Positions 7,212-16,940 of a stretch of 64,000 bases of DNA are shown here, one piece after another (positions within the stretch are counted from its first letter, which is position 1; every line of letters starts with the position of its first letter). Source of the DNA: Corallococcus sp. AS-1-6. GTDB taxonomy: Bacteria; Myxococcota; Myxococcia; Myxococcales; Myxococcaceae. The stretch spans positions 332,098 through 396,097 of the forward strand of contig NZ_JAIQDE010000004.1 in the NCBI RefSeq assembly GCF_020037015.1, read 5' to 3'. The position numbers and the translations under genes were made by a program. The notes below the pieces were generated by a model. It was not told the DNA's origin, did no database searches, and saw only the letters and a list, made by a program, of their open reading frames with translations.

Positions 7212-9841
7212 AGCCCCCTTTTGCCACCTTCCTCCAGGAAGTAGTTGTCCGGCGTCACCTGTCCGGGCGGCGGGGCCTCGGCGGTGGGCTGGGTGCCCTC
7301 CAGGTAGGGCTCCATCCGGCCCGGGACGGCGTTGCCCGCGAGCAGCCCGCTGACGGGGTCGATGCGCACCTGGGTGACGCCCGGAGGCACCTCGAAGTCG
7401 CGCGCGGGCAGGCCCTCCTCCGCCACCCGCATGAAGTTGAGCCAGATGGGCAGCGCCGCCCGGCCACCCGTCTCGCTGCTGCCCAGGGGCGTGTTGTCAT
7501 CGAAGCCCACCCACGCGCTGGCCACCCAGTCCATCGTGTAGCCGTTGAACCACGTGTCCTTGGACTCGTTGGTGGTGCCCGTCTTGCCCGCGGCGGGGCG
7601 GTTCAGCTCCCGCACCGCGCGCGCGCTTCCGTCCTCCACCACGCTGCGCATCAGCGACGTCGTGAGGTACGCCACCGCCGGGGGCAGCGTCTCCTCGAAG
7701 GCCGGCTGGTGCTCCTCCAGCACCGTGCCCTTCGCGTCGCGCACGCGCAACAGCGTCAGCGGCTCCGCGTAGCGGCCGTTGGCCTGGAGCGTGGCGTACG
7801 CGTTGACGGCCTCCAGCATCGTCACCTCGCCGGTGCCCAAAGCCAGCGTGAGGTTCTCCGGCATGGTGGAGCGGATGCCCGCCCGGCGCGCGAAGTCGAT
7901 GGCGGTCGCGGGCGTAATCGACTCGATGAGCCGCACGGACACCGTGTTCTTCGACTTGCTCAGCGCCGTGCGCAGCGTCATGGGGCCCTCGAAGCGACCG
8001 TCGAAGTTCTTGGGCCGCCACGTCTTGCCCGTGTACGGGTCGCGGATGGACTCCGGCGCGTCGTTCACCATGGAGAGCGGCGTGAAGCGTCCGCTGGCCA
8101 GGGCCGCGCCGTAGATGAAGGGCTTGAACGACGAGCCCGGCTGCCGCTTCGCCTGCGTGGCGCGGTTGAACGACGAGCGCTCCGCGTCGTAGCCGCCCAC
8201 CATGGCCACCACGTTGCGGTTGGCCGGGTTGATGACCACGAGCCCGCCCTGCACCAGGGGCACCTGATCCAACGTGGCCTCCACGAAGGCCGGCGCCGGA
8301 GGGGCCTTGAGCACGCGCACGAACACCAGCTCCCCGGGCGTGAACACGTCCGAGATGTTCTTGGGGGCGCTCTTCTTCTTCTGCCGCGCCCAGGTGACGG
8401 AGTCGAAGGACACCTCCGCAGTGCGGCCCACCAGGTCCACGCGCGCCACGTTGCGCTTCGTGTCCACCTCCGTGACGTAGCCGGTGAGGCGCAGGCCCTC
8501 CTCCATGGGCTTGAGGAGGACCTGTCCCACGCGCTCGCGCTCCGGTGACCGGGCCTCCTCCTCCTCGGAGTCCGTGTCCGCGGCCAGCGCGGCGGGCTGC
8601 TGCTCCTCGGCGCCCTCCACCTCCGGCGCGGTGGGCGTCTTCGCCGGAGCCGGGGCGGCGAGCGGCTGCGCGAGCGGCGCCAGGTCCGCGACATACCCCT
8701 GGTCCTTCTGGCGGCGGCCGGCCTCCTCGATGCGCTGGACGATGAGCTCGCGGTAGCGCTTCCACTGCGCCTCTTCCAGCCTGCCCTGCGCGCCCCGGTA
8801 GCCCTGGCGGCGGTCCAGGGCCTCCAGGCCGTCGCGCACGGCCTGCTCGGCGGTGGCCTGGAGCTTGGGCACGAGCGCGATGTCCACGCGCAGGCCGCCC
8901 TCCATCACCATCTTCTCGCCGTAGCGTTCAATCAGCGTGCGGCGGATCTCCTCCGCGTAGTACGCGCCCGCGCTGACCGGCTTGCGCGGCGCGAGCACGA
9001 TGGGCTTCTCCTTCTCCGCCTCCACCACCGCGCGCGGCACGAAGCCCTGTCCCGCCATCTGCTCCAGCACGTAGCGCTGGCGCGCCTTGGCGCGGGTGAT
9101 GTTCGCCACGGGGTTGATGCGGTGCGGAGACTGCACGGTGCCCGCGAGCACGGCGGCCTCGCCCACGGACAGGTCCTTCGCGTGCTTGCCGAAGTAGAAG
9201 AGCGCGGCCTCCTCCAGGCCGTAGCGGCGCTGCCCGAAGTACACGCCGTTGATGTAGAGGCTGAGGATCTGATCCTTCGTGAGCGCCTGCTCCAGGCGAG
9301 GGGTGAGGATCCACTCGCGGATCTTCCGGCCCAGGCTGCGCTCGGGCGTGAGCAGCATGTTCTTCACCACCTGCTGCGTGAGCGTGGACGCGCCGGACTT
9401 GCGGCTGCCGGGGATGAGGTTCTTCACGCCCGCGCGCAGGATGCCGAAGGGGTCCAGGCCCTCGTGCTTGTAGAAGTCCGCGTCCTCGGCGGCGAGGAAC
9501 GCGTTGCGCACGTGCGGGGGCAGGTCCTCCATGCGCACGAGCGTGCGGCGCTCCAGCGCGTACTCCGCGCAGAGCGAGCCGTCCGCGCACGTCACCTTCG
9601 TCACCTGCGGCGGCTGGTAGTTGCGCAGCGACTCCACGGAGGGCAGGTCGCGGCTGAAGTAGACGTACGTGCCCACGCACACGCCGATGAGGAGCACCAG
9701 CCCGACGGCGCCCAGCACCAGGAGCCGCTTCGTCCAGCGCCACAGCGCGGCGCCGAAGCCGCCCTTCCGGGGCGGCGGGGCTCCGGTCAGGGCCGGGGGG
9801 AGGGGCTCGGGAGGAGGAGGCATCGGTCGGGCCGGAGTCAT
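7208..9841 (-). CDS. mrcA: Class A penicillin-binding protein 1A (bifunctional peptidoglycan synthase)
   Basis: This 877-residue protein polymerises lipid II into glycan chains and cross-links the peptides, acting in the periplasm from a single N-terminal anchor (about 38-62). The GT51 domain shows the catalytic EDADFYKHEG (E119) and QQVVKN. An OB-like insertion spans about 450-525 after an acidic, low-complexity segment (about 390-435). The transpeptidase domain has SXXK at S570-K573, SXN at S630-N632 and KTG at 753-755, all intact. The length is normal for proteobacterial PBP1A. It is followed by the overlapping VCBS gene. Confidence 0.95.
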   Translation of the reverse strand: MTPARPMPPPPEPLPPALTGAPPPRKGGFGAALWRWTKRLLVLGAVGLVLLIGVCVGTYVYFSRDLPSVESLRNYQPPQVTKVTCADGSLCAEYALERRTLVRMEDLPPHVRNAFLAAEDADFYKHEGLDPFGILRAGVKNLIPGSRKSGASTLTQQVVKNMLLTPERSLGRKIREWILTPRLEQALTKDQILSLYINGVYFGQRRYGLEEAALFYFGKHAKDLSVGEAAVLAGTVQSPHRINPVANITRAKARQRYVLEQMAGQGFVPRAVVEAEKEKPIVLAPRKPVSAGAYYAEEIRRTLIERYGEKMVMEGGLRVDIALVPKLQATAEQAVRDGLEALDRRQGYRGAQGRLEEAQWKRYRELIVQRIEEAGRRQKDQGYVADLAPLAQPLAAPAPAKTPTAPEVEGAEEQQPAALAADTDSEEEEARSPERERVGQVLLKPMEEGLRLTGYVTEVDTKRNVARVDLVGRTAEVSFDSVTWARQKKKSAPKNISDVFTPGELVFVRVLKAPPAPAFVEATLDQVPLVQGGLVVINPANRNVVAMVGGYDAERSSFNRATQAKRQPGSSFKPFIYGAALASGRFTPLSMVNDAPESIRDPYTGKTWRPKNFDGRFEGPMTLRTALSKSKNTVSVRLIESITPATAIDFARRAGIRSTMPENLTLALGTGEVTMLEAVNAYATLQANGRYAEPLTLLRVRDAKGTVLEEHQPAFEETLPPAVAYLTTSLMRSVVEDGSARAVRELNRPAAGKTGTTNESKDTWFNGYTMDWVASAWVGFDDNTPLGSSETGGRAALPIWLNFMRVAEEGLPARDFEVPPGVTQVRIDPVSGLLAGNAVPGRMEPYLEGTQPTAEAPPPGQVTPDNYFLEEGGKRGL

Positions 9842-9950
9842 GACGCTCGTGAAGGCTGGATGAAGGACTGGAGGTTAGACCGGGGGGCGGGCGGGGTGAA
9901 CCCGTCCGGGCCATCCCCCCGGAAACGGGGCTGTTTCCTGGCTGCCCGCC

Positions 9951-11003
9951 CTACGGCGCGGCGGGCGGGAGCGGCTCCGGCGTGACAGGACCCGCCGGGG
10001 CGGCCCGGGCCACGCGGCCCACCCGCTCCGCGTTGACGCGAGCCTGCACGTAGCGAGGCGACAGCCGGGTGGCGGCGGCGTAGGCGGACCGGGCCTCCTC
10101 CAGCCGGCCCAGGCGCTCGCAGGCGACGCCCAGGTTGTTCTGCACGTAGGCCACGTTCGGCAGGAGGCTGGCGGCCTGGGTGAGGACCTCCACGGCGCGC
10201 GCGTTGTCGTTGGCGCGCAGGTAGGCGAAGCCCAGGTTGTTGAGCGCGTGGCCGTGCTCGGGGTCCAGGTGCACCGCCTGCTGGAAGCGCAGGATGGCGG
10301 AGGTGAGCTCATGGGCGCCCAGGTGCGCGCGGCCGAGCACCTGGTACACCTCCGGGTCTTCCGGGTCGCGCAGCAGCGCCTCCTCGCCCACGCGGACGGC
10401 GTCCGGGAAGCGGCCCTCCGACACCAGCAGCCGCGCCTGCTGCACCAGCGCCCCCGCGTCATGGGGCTCCGCCTGGCCCAGCCGGGCGTACGCGTCGATG
10501 GCGAGCGGCGTGTCCCCGGCCAGCCGGGCCGTGCGCGCGAGCTGCGCCAGGGCGTCCGTGGCGCCCGGGTCGTCGTGCAGCGCGCGGCGCAGCTCCGTCA
10601 CGGCGCCGGACACGTCCCCCAGCTCGCGCAGGCCCTGGGCGCGGGCCACGTGGTCCACCCGGCGGGCGTGCGTGTGCGGCAGCGCCAGGGCGTCGCCGGG
10701 GACGGGAGCCTCCGCCGGGGCGGCCTCGTCCACGGGGCGCGGGGCGGCCATCAGCGGGGGCTCGTCGCCGGTGGCCTCCAGGGGCAGGGTGGGCGCGGCG
10801 GCGACAGGGGCCTGTCCCGCGCGGGCCTCCAGGGCGTGGGAGAGCCAGGGCTTGAGCAGGCGGGGCAGGGGGACGTCCTCCCAGGCGGCGAGCCCCAGGG
10901 CGGCGAGCGCGGCGGGGATGAGGGCCTTGCGAAGCGCGGGCGGCACGGTGAAGCGCCGGAAGGAGGCGGGGCGACGGGACCGGGTGCGCGTCTTCGGGTT
11001 CAT
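9951..11003 (-). CDS. Membrane-anchored tetratricopeptide-repeat protein
   Basis: The 350-residue protein starts with an Arg/Lys-rich stretch and one hydrophobic segment (about 27-43). A Pro/Ala-rich spacer leads into about six TPR units from residue 115 to 340, with typical features such as HALNNLGFAYLRANDNARA and VQNNLGVACERLGRLEEA. TPRs mediate protein-protein contacts. It lies about 110 bp upstream of PBP1A on the same strand, so a role in envelope assembly is possible but inferred. It is divergent from exonuclease III. Confidence 0.8.
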   Translation of the reverse strand: MNPKTRTRSRRPASFRRFTVPPALRKALIPAALAALGLAAWEDVPLPRLLKPWLSHALEARAGQAPVAAAPTLPLEATGDEPPLMAAPRPVDEAAPAEAPVPGDALALPHTHARRVDHVARAQGLRELGDVSGAVTELRRALHDDPGATDALAQLARTARLAGDTPLAIDAYARLGQAEPHDAGALVQQARLLVSEGRFPDAVRVGEEALLRDPEDPEVYQVLGRAHLGAHELTSAILRFQQAVHLDPEHGHALNNLGFAYLRANDNARAVEVLTQAASLLPNVAYVQNNLGVACERLGRLEEARSAYAAATRLSPRYVQARVNAERVGRVARAAPAGPVTPEPLPPAAP

Positions 11004-11134
11004 GGCCCTCCCCTACTGCGACCGGTGTGCCAACGGGTTTTCCCTCTGGGGGACGGCGGGTGTGTCCCTGGGGCCACAGGCGCGAGGGGAAAAGCGTGGC
11101 AGGGGCGTGGGCCGCGTGCGACGGTCCGCGCCGC

Positions 11135-11905
11135 ATGCGAATCGCGACCTGGAACGTGAACTCGGTGAGGGCCCGGCAGCAGCGGTTGGTCAACTGGCTG
11201 AAGAGCGCCCAGCCAGACGTGCTGTGCCTGCAGGAGCTCAAGTGCACCGACGCGGACTTCCCCTTCGACGCGGTGAAGGAGGCGGGCTACTTCGCCGCGG
11301 TGCACGGGCAGAAGACGTACAACGGCGTGGCCATCCTGGCGAAGACGGAGCCCACGGACGTCATCCGGGGCCTGTCGGACGGGGTGGATGACACGCACGC
11401 GCGCTTCATCTCCGCGACGGTGAATGGCATCCGGGTGGTGAGCGCGTACGCGCCCAACGGGCAGCAGGTGGACTCGCCGGCGTACGTGTACAAGCTGGAG
11501 TGGTACCGGCGGCTGCGGAACTACCTGGACACGCGCCACAAGCCGGACGACCTGGTGGTGATGGGCGGGGACTGGAACATCGCGCCGGACCCCATCGACG
11601 TGTACGACGTGGCGCAGTGGGAGGGGCAGACGCTCTTCACGTTGCGCGAGCGCGACGCGCTCCAGCAGGTGTGTGCCTTTGGGTTGACGGACGCGTTCCG
11701 CAGGCTGCACCCGGACGTGCAGAAGTTCTCCTGGTGGGACTACCGGATGCTGATGTTCCCCAAGAACAAGGGCGTGCGGATCGACCACCTGTTCCTCACG
11801 GCGCCGCTGGTGCCAAGGCTCACGGCGTGTGACGTGGACCGCGAGGAGCGCAAGGGACAGCAGCCGTCGGACCACGCGCCGGTGTGGCTGGAGTTGAAGG
11901 ACTGA
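11135..11905 (+). CDS. xth: Exodeoxyribonuclease III / AP endonuclease
   Basis: This 256-residue enzyme cleaves DNA at abasic sites and removes 3'-blocking groups in base-excision repair. The start at 11135 (MRIATWNVNS) is chosen because it places the conserved N7 correctly. The frame upstream to 11027 is not conserved in character. Catalytic signatures are E34 in LQELK, GGDWNIAP, and the terminal SDHAPV with H247, all in standard order. Length matches the XthA family. It ends about 15 bp before threonine synthase, suggesting co-transcription. Confidence 0.95.
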   Translation: MRIATWNVNSVRARQQRLVNWLKSAQPDVLCLQELKCTDADFPFDAVKEAGYFAAVHGQKTYNGVAILAKTEPTDVIRGLSDGVDDTHARFISATVNGIRVVSAYAPNGQQVDSPAYVYKLEWYRRLRNYLDTRHKPDDLVVMGGDWNIAPDPIDVYDVAQWEGQTLFTLRERDALQQVCAFGLTDAFRRLHPDVQKFSWWDYRMLMFPKNKGVRIDHLFLTAPLVPRLTACDVDREERKGQQPSDHAPVWLELKD

Positions 11906-11919
11906 GTAGAGTCGGAGGC

Positions 11920-13092
11920 ATGTCCGTCCTCCGACTTGAATGCACGAAGTGCGACCAGACGTATGCGCCGGGCAAGGTGTGGAACCTGTGCACGGCGTGT
12001 CAGGCGCCGCTGTTCGCGCGCTACGACCTGGAGCGCGCGGCGAAGACGTTGCGCAAGGAAGCGCTGCCCGGACGTGAGCGCTCCATGTGGCGCTACCACG
12101 AGGTGCTGCCGGTGGATGCGCCGGCACAGCGCCTGACGTTGGGAGAGGGCTTCACGCCGCTGCTGCCCGCGCCCCGGCTGGGTTCATGGCTGGGCTTGCA
12201 GCGGGTGTGGGTGAAGGACGAGAGCGGCAATCCGACGGGCTCCTTCAAGGCGCGAGGCCTGTCCGCCGCGGTGTCCATGGCGAAAGTGCTGGGCGCGAAG
12301 GCGGTGTGCCTGCCCTCCGCAGGGAACGCGGGCAGCGCGCTGGCGGCGTACGCGGCGCGAGGCGGGATGGAGGCGCACGTCTTCGTGCCGAAGGACATCG
12401 CGTCGCTGTTCCTGATGGAGACGCGGGCGTACGGCGCGCACGTGGAGACGGTGGACGGGCTCATCTCCGACGCGGGCCGGGTGTGCGCGGGGCTGGCGAA
12501 GGAGCATGGCTGGTACGAGTGCGCCACGCTGAAGGAGCCCTACCGGGTCGAGGGCAAGAAGACGATGGGCTACGAGCTGGCGGAGCAGCTCGGGTGGACG
12601 CTGCCGGACGTCATCCTGTACCCGACGGGTGGGGGCACGGGGCTCATCGGGATGTGGAAGGCCTTCGAGGAGATGGAGGCGATGGGGCTGATTGATTCGA
12701 AGCGGCCCCGGATGGTGGCGGTGCAGGCGGAGGGCTGCGCGCCCATCGTGAAGGCGCACGCGGAAGGCAAGCCGGACGCGCCCATGTGGCAGGGCGCGAC
12801 GACGCACGCGCACGGCCTGCGGGTGCCCAAGGCACTGGGGGACTTCCTCATCCTGCGCGCGGTGAAGGACAGCCACGGCACGGCGGTGTCGGTGACAGAG
12901 GCGGAGATCGTCCAGGGCACGAAGGACGCCGCCGCGGCGGAAGGCCTGTTCATGGCGCCGGAGGGCGGCGCGTGCGTGGCGGCGCTCAAGAAGCTCCAGG
13001 CCGCCGGGGACGTGAAGCCGGAGGAGACGGTGGTCGTGTTCAACACGGGCACGGGCTTCAAGTACGTGGAGAACATGGCGCCACTGTGGTGA
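11920..13092 (+). CDS. thrC: Threonine synthase with N-terminal zinc-ribbon-like segment
   Basis: The PLP enzyme converts O-phosphohomoserine to threonine. The ATG at 11920 follows a GGAGG ribosome site. Two CxxC pairs (C8/C11, C24/C27) form a rubredoxin-like knuckle, seen in one class of threonine synthases. The PLP lysine is K110 in NPTGSFKARG. The phosphate-binding loop is TGGGTG, and SAGNAGSA is the substrate-side motif. The length of 390 residues is normal for this type. Related cysteate or diaminopropionate enzymes share the fold, but the Cys-rich N-terminus favours ThrC. Confidence 0.9.
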   Translation: MSVLRLECTKCDQTYAPGKVWNLCTACQAPLFARYDLERAAKTLRKEALPGRERSMWRYHEVLPVDAPAQRLTLGEGFTPLLPAPRLGSWLGLQRVWVKDESGNPTGSFKARGLSAAVSMAKVLGAKAVCLPSAGNAGSALAAYAARGGMEAHVFVPKDIASLFLMETRAYGAHVETVDGLISDAGRVCAGLAKEHGWYECATLKEPYRVEGKKTMGYELAEQLGWTLPDVILYPTGGGTGLIGMWKAFEEMEAMGLIDSKRPRMVAVQAEGCAPIVKAHAEGKPDAPMWQGATTHAHGLRVPKALGDFLILRAVKDSHGTAVSVTEAEIVQGTKDAAAAEGLFMAPEGGACVAALKKLQAAGDVKPEETVVVFNTGTGFKYVENMAPLW

Positions 13093-13100
13093 GCCGCAGG

Positions 13101-13748
13101 ATGACGAGGCTCCTCGCGGTGGGTTTGTGCGTGTTGCTGGCAGGGTGCGCATCCGCGCCCTTGCCCGCGATGGAGGACTGGAGCGCGGCGGAGGACGACG
13201 CCTGCGAAGGGCACGACCGGTGCGTGGCGCTGGTCTGTGCGGATGATCTCTGCGGGCTCTATCACTGCGAGGACACCGGTGTGTTGCTGGCACGGGGAGG
13301 CATCCGGCCTCCCGTGTCGTCAGCGGCACCCGGTTCAGGTCCCCGGCGCAACTGGGGCAGCGCCCAGTCCCTCCCGGGTGACCGTGAAGCCATCTTCATC
13401 ATCCGCTGGTACAACCATCCCGCCCCTTCTCCGCCTCCCGATGGCAGGAAGCCCTCCGGCTCGGGATGGGTGAAGCACCACCTCTACCCCCAAGAGGGAC
13501 GTCTCGCAGAGTTCTTCAAGCTGCGGGGCGGCATCAACGTGCATGACTTCACGATGGTCATTCCCCGCGCGGAGCATGTGCGAATCCATGGGCCGGGAGG
13601 ACGAGGCGGGCCTTGGAACAAGACCTGGAGGACATTCGCGGAGCAACATCCGTTCGCGACGCCGCAACAGATCCAGAACCAATTGGCCCGAATGATTGTC
13701 GACTTCAACCTCATGGGCCCCATCGTCCCGTACTACTTCATGCAGTGA
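13101..13748 (+). CDS. TIGR02269-type lipoprotein, probable SitA-like toxin
   Basis: A lipoprotein signal ends in the lipobox LAGC (C16). A Cys-rich segment follows (C..C.AL.C...CGLYHC), as in the Myxococcus paralogous lipoprotein family TIGR02269. The C-terminal half has the look of the DUF2380 or HNH/Endo VII-type nuclease domains: WVKHHLYPQ, then GINVHDFT, RIHGPGG, WN..W..F, and a terminal GPIVPYY. From memory, SitA toxins that M. xanthus passes to neighbours by TraA/B outer-membrane exchange are lipoproteins of this type with variable C-terminal toxins. The next gene encodes a CXXCG-family protein that would be the immunity partner. A GTG at 13086 or 13089 is an alternative start. Toxicity is inferred. 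Confidence 0.7.
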   Translation: MTRLLAVGLCVLLAGCASAPLPAMEDWSAAEDDACEGHDRCVALVCADDLCGLYHCEDTGVLLARGGIRPPVSSAAPGSGPRRNWGSAQSLPGDREAIFIIRWYNHPAPSPPPDGRKPSGSGWVKHHLYPQEGRLAEFFKLRGGINVHDFTMVIPRAEHVRIHGPGGRGGPWNKTWRTFAEQHPFATPQQIQNQLARMIVDFNLMGPIVPYYFMQ

Positions 13749-13763
13749 TAATCGGGGGACCTC

Positions 13764-14474
13764 GTGAAGTTCTTCTGGCTGAGGGCCGCTGAAGGGCCGC
13801 GCTTCACCGGATTCATCAATGGCACGCACCGATGGGGACTGCCGGGAGGCTTGTGTCCCGTGTGTGGGTCAAGCCCCGGTGGATTGGGAGAGGCCTATCC
13901 CTCCGTGGATCTGTCGGGCTGGTCCCACCGTGGAGAACTCGATGAGGCACGGCAGGTTCCGCTCGAGGAGTACGAGCGACTGCGTGAGCTGGTCCGGCTC
14001 CAGGTTCCCTTCGAAGCTCCACTGCTGCCTGGTGCCGAGTTCGGGCCTCTCATCGGCAAGGCCTCCGGTAAGTGGAGTGCGCTCGATCTACCAGACCCTT
14101 GGACCCTGGTGATGCGGCGCGAGACCGTGGACCAACTGCGCGAGGCGGGCATCGCTCTTCGCGTCAGCAAGATGGACCTGCGATTCCGGAGCAAGACCGA
14201 GGTGGATCTGCGGTTGGTTGAGATCCATTGCCGGGGCCGTCTCCACGACAGTTGCTTCCCTGGTGGGCGGGACCGCCCCTGCGAACGGTGCGGACGTCAG
14301 GGCAACCCCCTTCCAGAGACGCCCATCCTGAACGGGCGAACGCTGCCAACGGACCTGGACCTGTTCCGCTTGACTGACTTCACCACCGTCATCATCGCCA
14401 CGGAGCGCTTCGTGGACGCCGTGAACCGCCTTGGATTCGAAGGCGTCGTGTTCAAGGAGCTCCCCGTCCTCTGA
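13764..14474 (+). CDS. Double-CXXCG motif protein (TIGR02264), probable immunity protein
   Basis: The GTG start at 13764 has GGGGGA about 6 nt upstream and lies 15 bp after the toxin-like gene, so the two are almost certainly co-transcribed. The 236-residue protein carries CPVCG at residues 31-35 and CERCG near residue 172, the two imperfect CXXCG knuckles that define this Myxococcus paralogous family. It has no signal peptide and so is cytoplasmic, where it could neutralise a nuclease. It also resembles, in pairing and orientation, the SitI genes downstream of sitA. Function is by analogy. It ends 1 bp from the convergent GH31 gene. Confidence 0.75.
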   Translation: MKFFWLRAAEGPRFTGFINGTHRWGLPGGLCPVCGSSPGGLGEAYPSVDLSGWSHRGELDEARQVPLEEYERLRELVRLQVPFEAPLLPGAEFGPLIGKASGKWSALDLPDPWTLVMRRETVDQLREAGIALRVSKMDLRFRSKTEVDLRLVEIHCRGRLHDSCFPGGRDRPCERCGRQGNPLPETPILNGRTLPTDLDLFRLTDFTTVIIATERFVDAVNRLGFEGVVFKELPVL

Positions 14475-14475
14475 C

Positions 14476-16875
14476 CTACGGCGCCACGTTCAGCCGCGTC
14501 CAATCCGCGGCGACCTGGAGCTCCAGCACGCCGTCCTCGAAACGGTGTGCCCGGGCACCCGTCACGTGCCGCACGGACGTCAACCCATACACCCGGATCG
14601 TCTCCTCCACCCGCGCCCGAGCGAGTGTCCCCAGCTCGCTCCGCTCCAGTCGCAGCGCCCCCGCGGTCACTCCGCCGCGCAGCTCCGTGAGCCGTGACTC
14701 GCCGTAGCCGTCTCCCGCGTCCTCGTAGAGCCGGCCATATATCTCCGGCGCCGCGTGCACGTGCCACTCCAGGTGCTTCCAGTTCGCGTCCGTGGTGTGC
14801 ATCGCGGGCCGTGTCAGCGCCACCGCGCCTCCCGCGCGCAGCCACACCGGCACCGTGTCCAGCGGCCCGTCCGCGATGACGTGCCGGCCTCCCTCGCGCA
14901 CCTCTCCCGTCCGCTCCAACCCCGGCCACTCCAACCATGCCCCCGCCGGCAGGTACGCCAGCCGCTTCGTCTGGCCGGGCCGCACCACCGGCGCCACCAG
15001 CAGGTCCCTTCCGAACAGGAACTGATCAAACGCGCCGGCTGCCTCCGCGTCCCCGGGCGCCTCCATCAACAGCGGCCGCAGCGGCGCGAGCCCCGTCTCC
15101 GACGCCTCGTGCATCAGCGTGTACAGCGTGGGCAGCAGCCGGTACCGCCGCTCCAACGCCGCTCTCGCCAGTGTCAGGTACGGCTCTCCGAATCGCCACG
15201 GCTCCTGCGGCGACGTTCCCTTGCCCGCGTGGTTGCGCATCAACGGGTAGAAGGTGCCCGTCTGCATCCAGCGCACCAGCAGCTCGCCGTTCGCCCGGCC
15301 GATGAAGCCCGGGATGTCCACCCCCGTGTGTGCCACCGCCGCCAGGCCCAGGCCCATCAACATGGGCAGCGATGTTTCCAACTGCGTCCAGTGGCTGGAG
15401 TTGTCCCCCGTCCACACCGCCGAGTAACGCTGGATGCCCGCGAACCCCGCACGCGTCAGCAGGAAGGGCCGGGCCTCCGGTCGCAGCTCGCGCAGGCCCT
15501 CGAACGCGCCCTTCGCCATGCCCAACGCGTAGACGTTGTGCACCTCCAGGTGCCGCTTCTCCCCGTGGCGCGCGTCGTACGGCAGCGTCTTGCCCTCCAC
15601 CGTGCCGATGCCTTCCGCGCGCTCGCTCGTCAGCGTGAGGATGCCCACGTCCGGCTGCACGCCGAAGCACGACGGCTCGTTCATGTCATTCCAGAACCCC
15701 GCCATGCCCAGCGCCACGAAGTCGCGATGCAGGCCGCCCCACCAGCGCTGCACCTCCGGCCGCGTCAGGTCCGGGAACACCGCGGGCTTGGGCCACACCT
15801 CGCCCACCAGCACGTCGCCCCGGTCGTAGCGCACCAGGTGGTCGCGCGCCTTCGCTTCCTCGTACACGCTCCAGCCCGGCTCCAGCTTCAAGGCCGGGTC
15901 GATGATGGGCACCAGCCGCACGCCCTGCGCCGCCGCCTCGCGCACCAGGCCGGCCGGGTCCGGGTAGCGCGCCCGGTCCCAGGTCCAGACCTTGTACCCA
16001 TCCATGTAATCGATATCGAGATACACGCAGTCCAGCGGCAGGTCCCGCTGCCGGTAGCCCTGGATGACGCCCCGGATGTCCTGCGCGTTCTCATAGCCCC
16101 AGCGGCTCTGCTGCGCGCCCAGGCTCCACAGCGGGGGCAGGGGAGGCCGCCCCGTCAGCGCCGCGTACCCGCGCACCACGTCCGCGGGCAGGGGCCCCGC
16201 GAAGAGGTAGCAGTCCAGCTCCGGCCCCCACGACTCCCACGCCACCCGCGACGCGTCCGCGAGCGCCACGTCCACCTCCGAGCGCCAGGACTCGTCCAGG
16301 AAGAACCCCCACGCCACGCCGTCGCGCAGGCCCACGAAGAACGGGATGGACTGGTAGAGCGGATCCGTGTCCGGGTGGTGCGGCACCACGTCCGTGTTCC
16401 AGAACGTGAAGTGCATGCCGCGCTTGTCCAGCGGCCCCACCTTCTCTCCGAACCCCAGGTAGCGCTCGCCCTCGGGTGCCCGCAGCTTCAGCCGCGTGCG
16501 GTGCCGGCTCATCGGATACACGGCCTGCACCTCGCCGGACACCTCCACGCAGCGCGCCAGCTCCCGCCCCCGCGCGTCCCGGAAGCGCCACGTCCCCGAC
16601 TCCACGTCCACCTCCAGGGACACGCCCTCCGCCGTCACCCGCGCGAGCTCGCCGTCGCGCTCGACCTTCACGGGGTGGCCCCCCTCGGCGATGACGGACC
16701 AGGACCGCTTGCCGGGCAGCTCGGGATGGAGGAAGCCTGTCTCCGACGACACCGGCGCGTGCCTCAGCCGCAGCACCCCGGGCAGCGGACACGACACCTC
16801 CAGGACGGCGTGCCGGCCGGACAGGCGCAGCCGGTGGGATTCGACGTGGGCGTCAGCGACGTGCATGGCCCGCAA
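14476..16875 (-). CDS. Glycoside hydrolase family 31 alpha-glucosidase
   Basis: At 799 residues this matches GH31 retaining enzymes, which release glucose or xylose from alpha-linked oligosaccharides. The nucleophile is D397 in WNDMNEP. The acid/base is D491 in WTGDNSSHW. PLWSLGAQQSRWGY and LDIDYMDGYKVWTWD are other family landmarks. No signal peptide is evident, so it should act in the cytoplasm. The likely substrate is a maltose- or starch-type alpha-glucoside, but alpha-xylosidase activity cannot be excluded from sequence. Confidence 0.92.
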   Translation of the reverse strand: MRAMHVADAHVESHRLRLSGRHAVLEVSCPLPGVLRLRHAPVSSETGFLHPELPGKRSWSVIAEGGHPVKVERDGELARVTAEGVSLEVDVESGTWRFRDARGRELARCVEVSGEVQAVYPMSRHRTRLKLRAPEGERYLGFGEKVGPLDKRGMHFTFWNTDVVPHHPDTDPLYQSIPFFVGLRDGVAWGFFLDESWRSEVDVALADASRVAWESWGPELDCYLFAGPLPADVVRGYAALTGRPPLPPLWSLGAQQSRWGYENAQDIRGVIQGYRQRDLPLDCVYLDIDYMDGYKVWTWDRARYPDPAGLVREAAAQGVRLVPIIDPALKLEPGWSVYEEAKARDHLVRYDRGDVLVGEVWPKPAVFPDLTRPEVQRWWGGLHRDFVALGMAGFWNDMNEPSCFGVQPDVGILTLTSERAEGIGTVEGKTLPYDARHGEKRHLEVHNVYALGMAKGAFEGLRELRPEARPFLLTRAGFAGIQRYSAVWTGDNSSHWTQLETSLPMLMGLGLAAVAHTGVDIPGFIGRANGELLVRWMQTGTFYPLMRNHAGKGTSPQEPWRFGEPYLTLARAALERRYRLLPTLYTLMHEASETGLAPLRPLLMEAPGDAEAAGAFDQFLFGRDLLVAPVVRPGQTKRLAYLPAGAWLEWPGLERTGEVREGGRHVIADGPLDTVPVWLRAGGAVALTRPAMHTTDANWKHLEWHVHAAPEIYGRLYEDAGDGYGESRLTELRGGVTAGALRLERSELGTLARARVEETIRVYGLTSVRHVTGARAHRFEDGVLELQVAADWTRLNVAP

Positions 16876-16940
16876 TCTAGGGAGCGCGCGCGGCCCGCAC
16901 CCGCCTTTCCTTCCCGGCCCGTGCGATGCTGGCCACTGTC

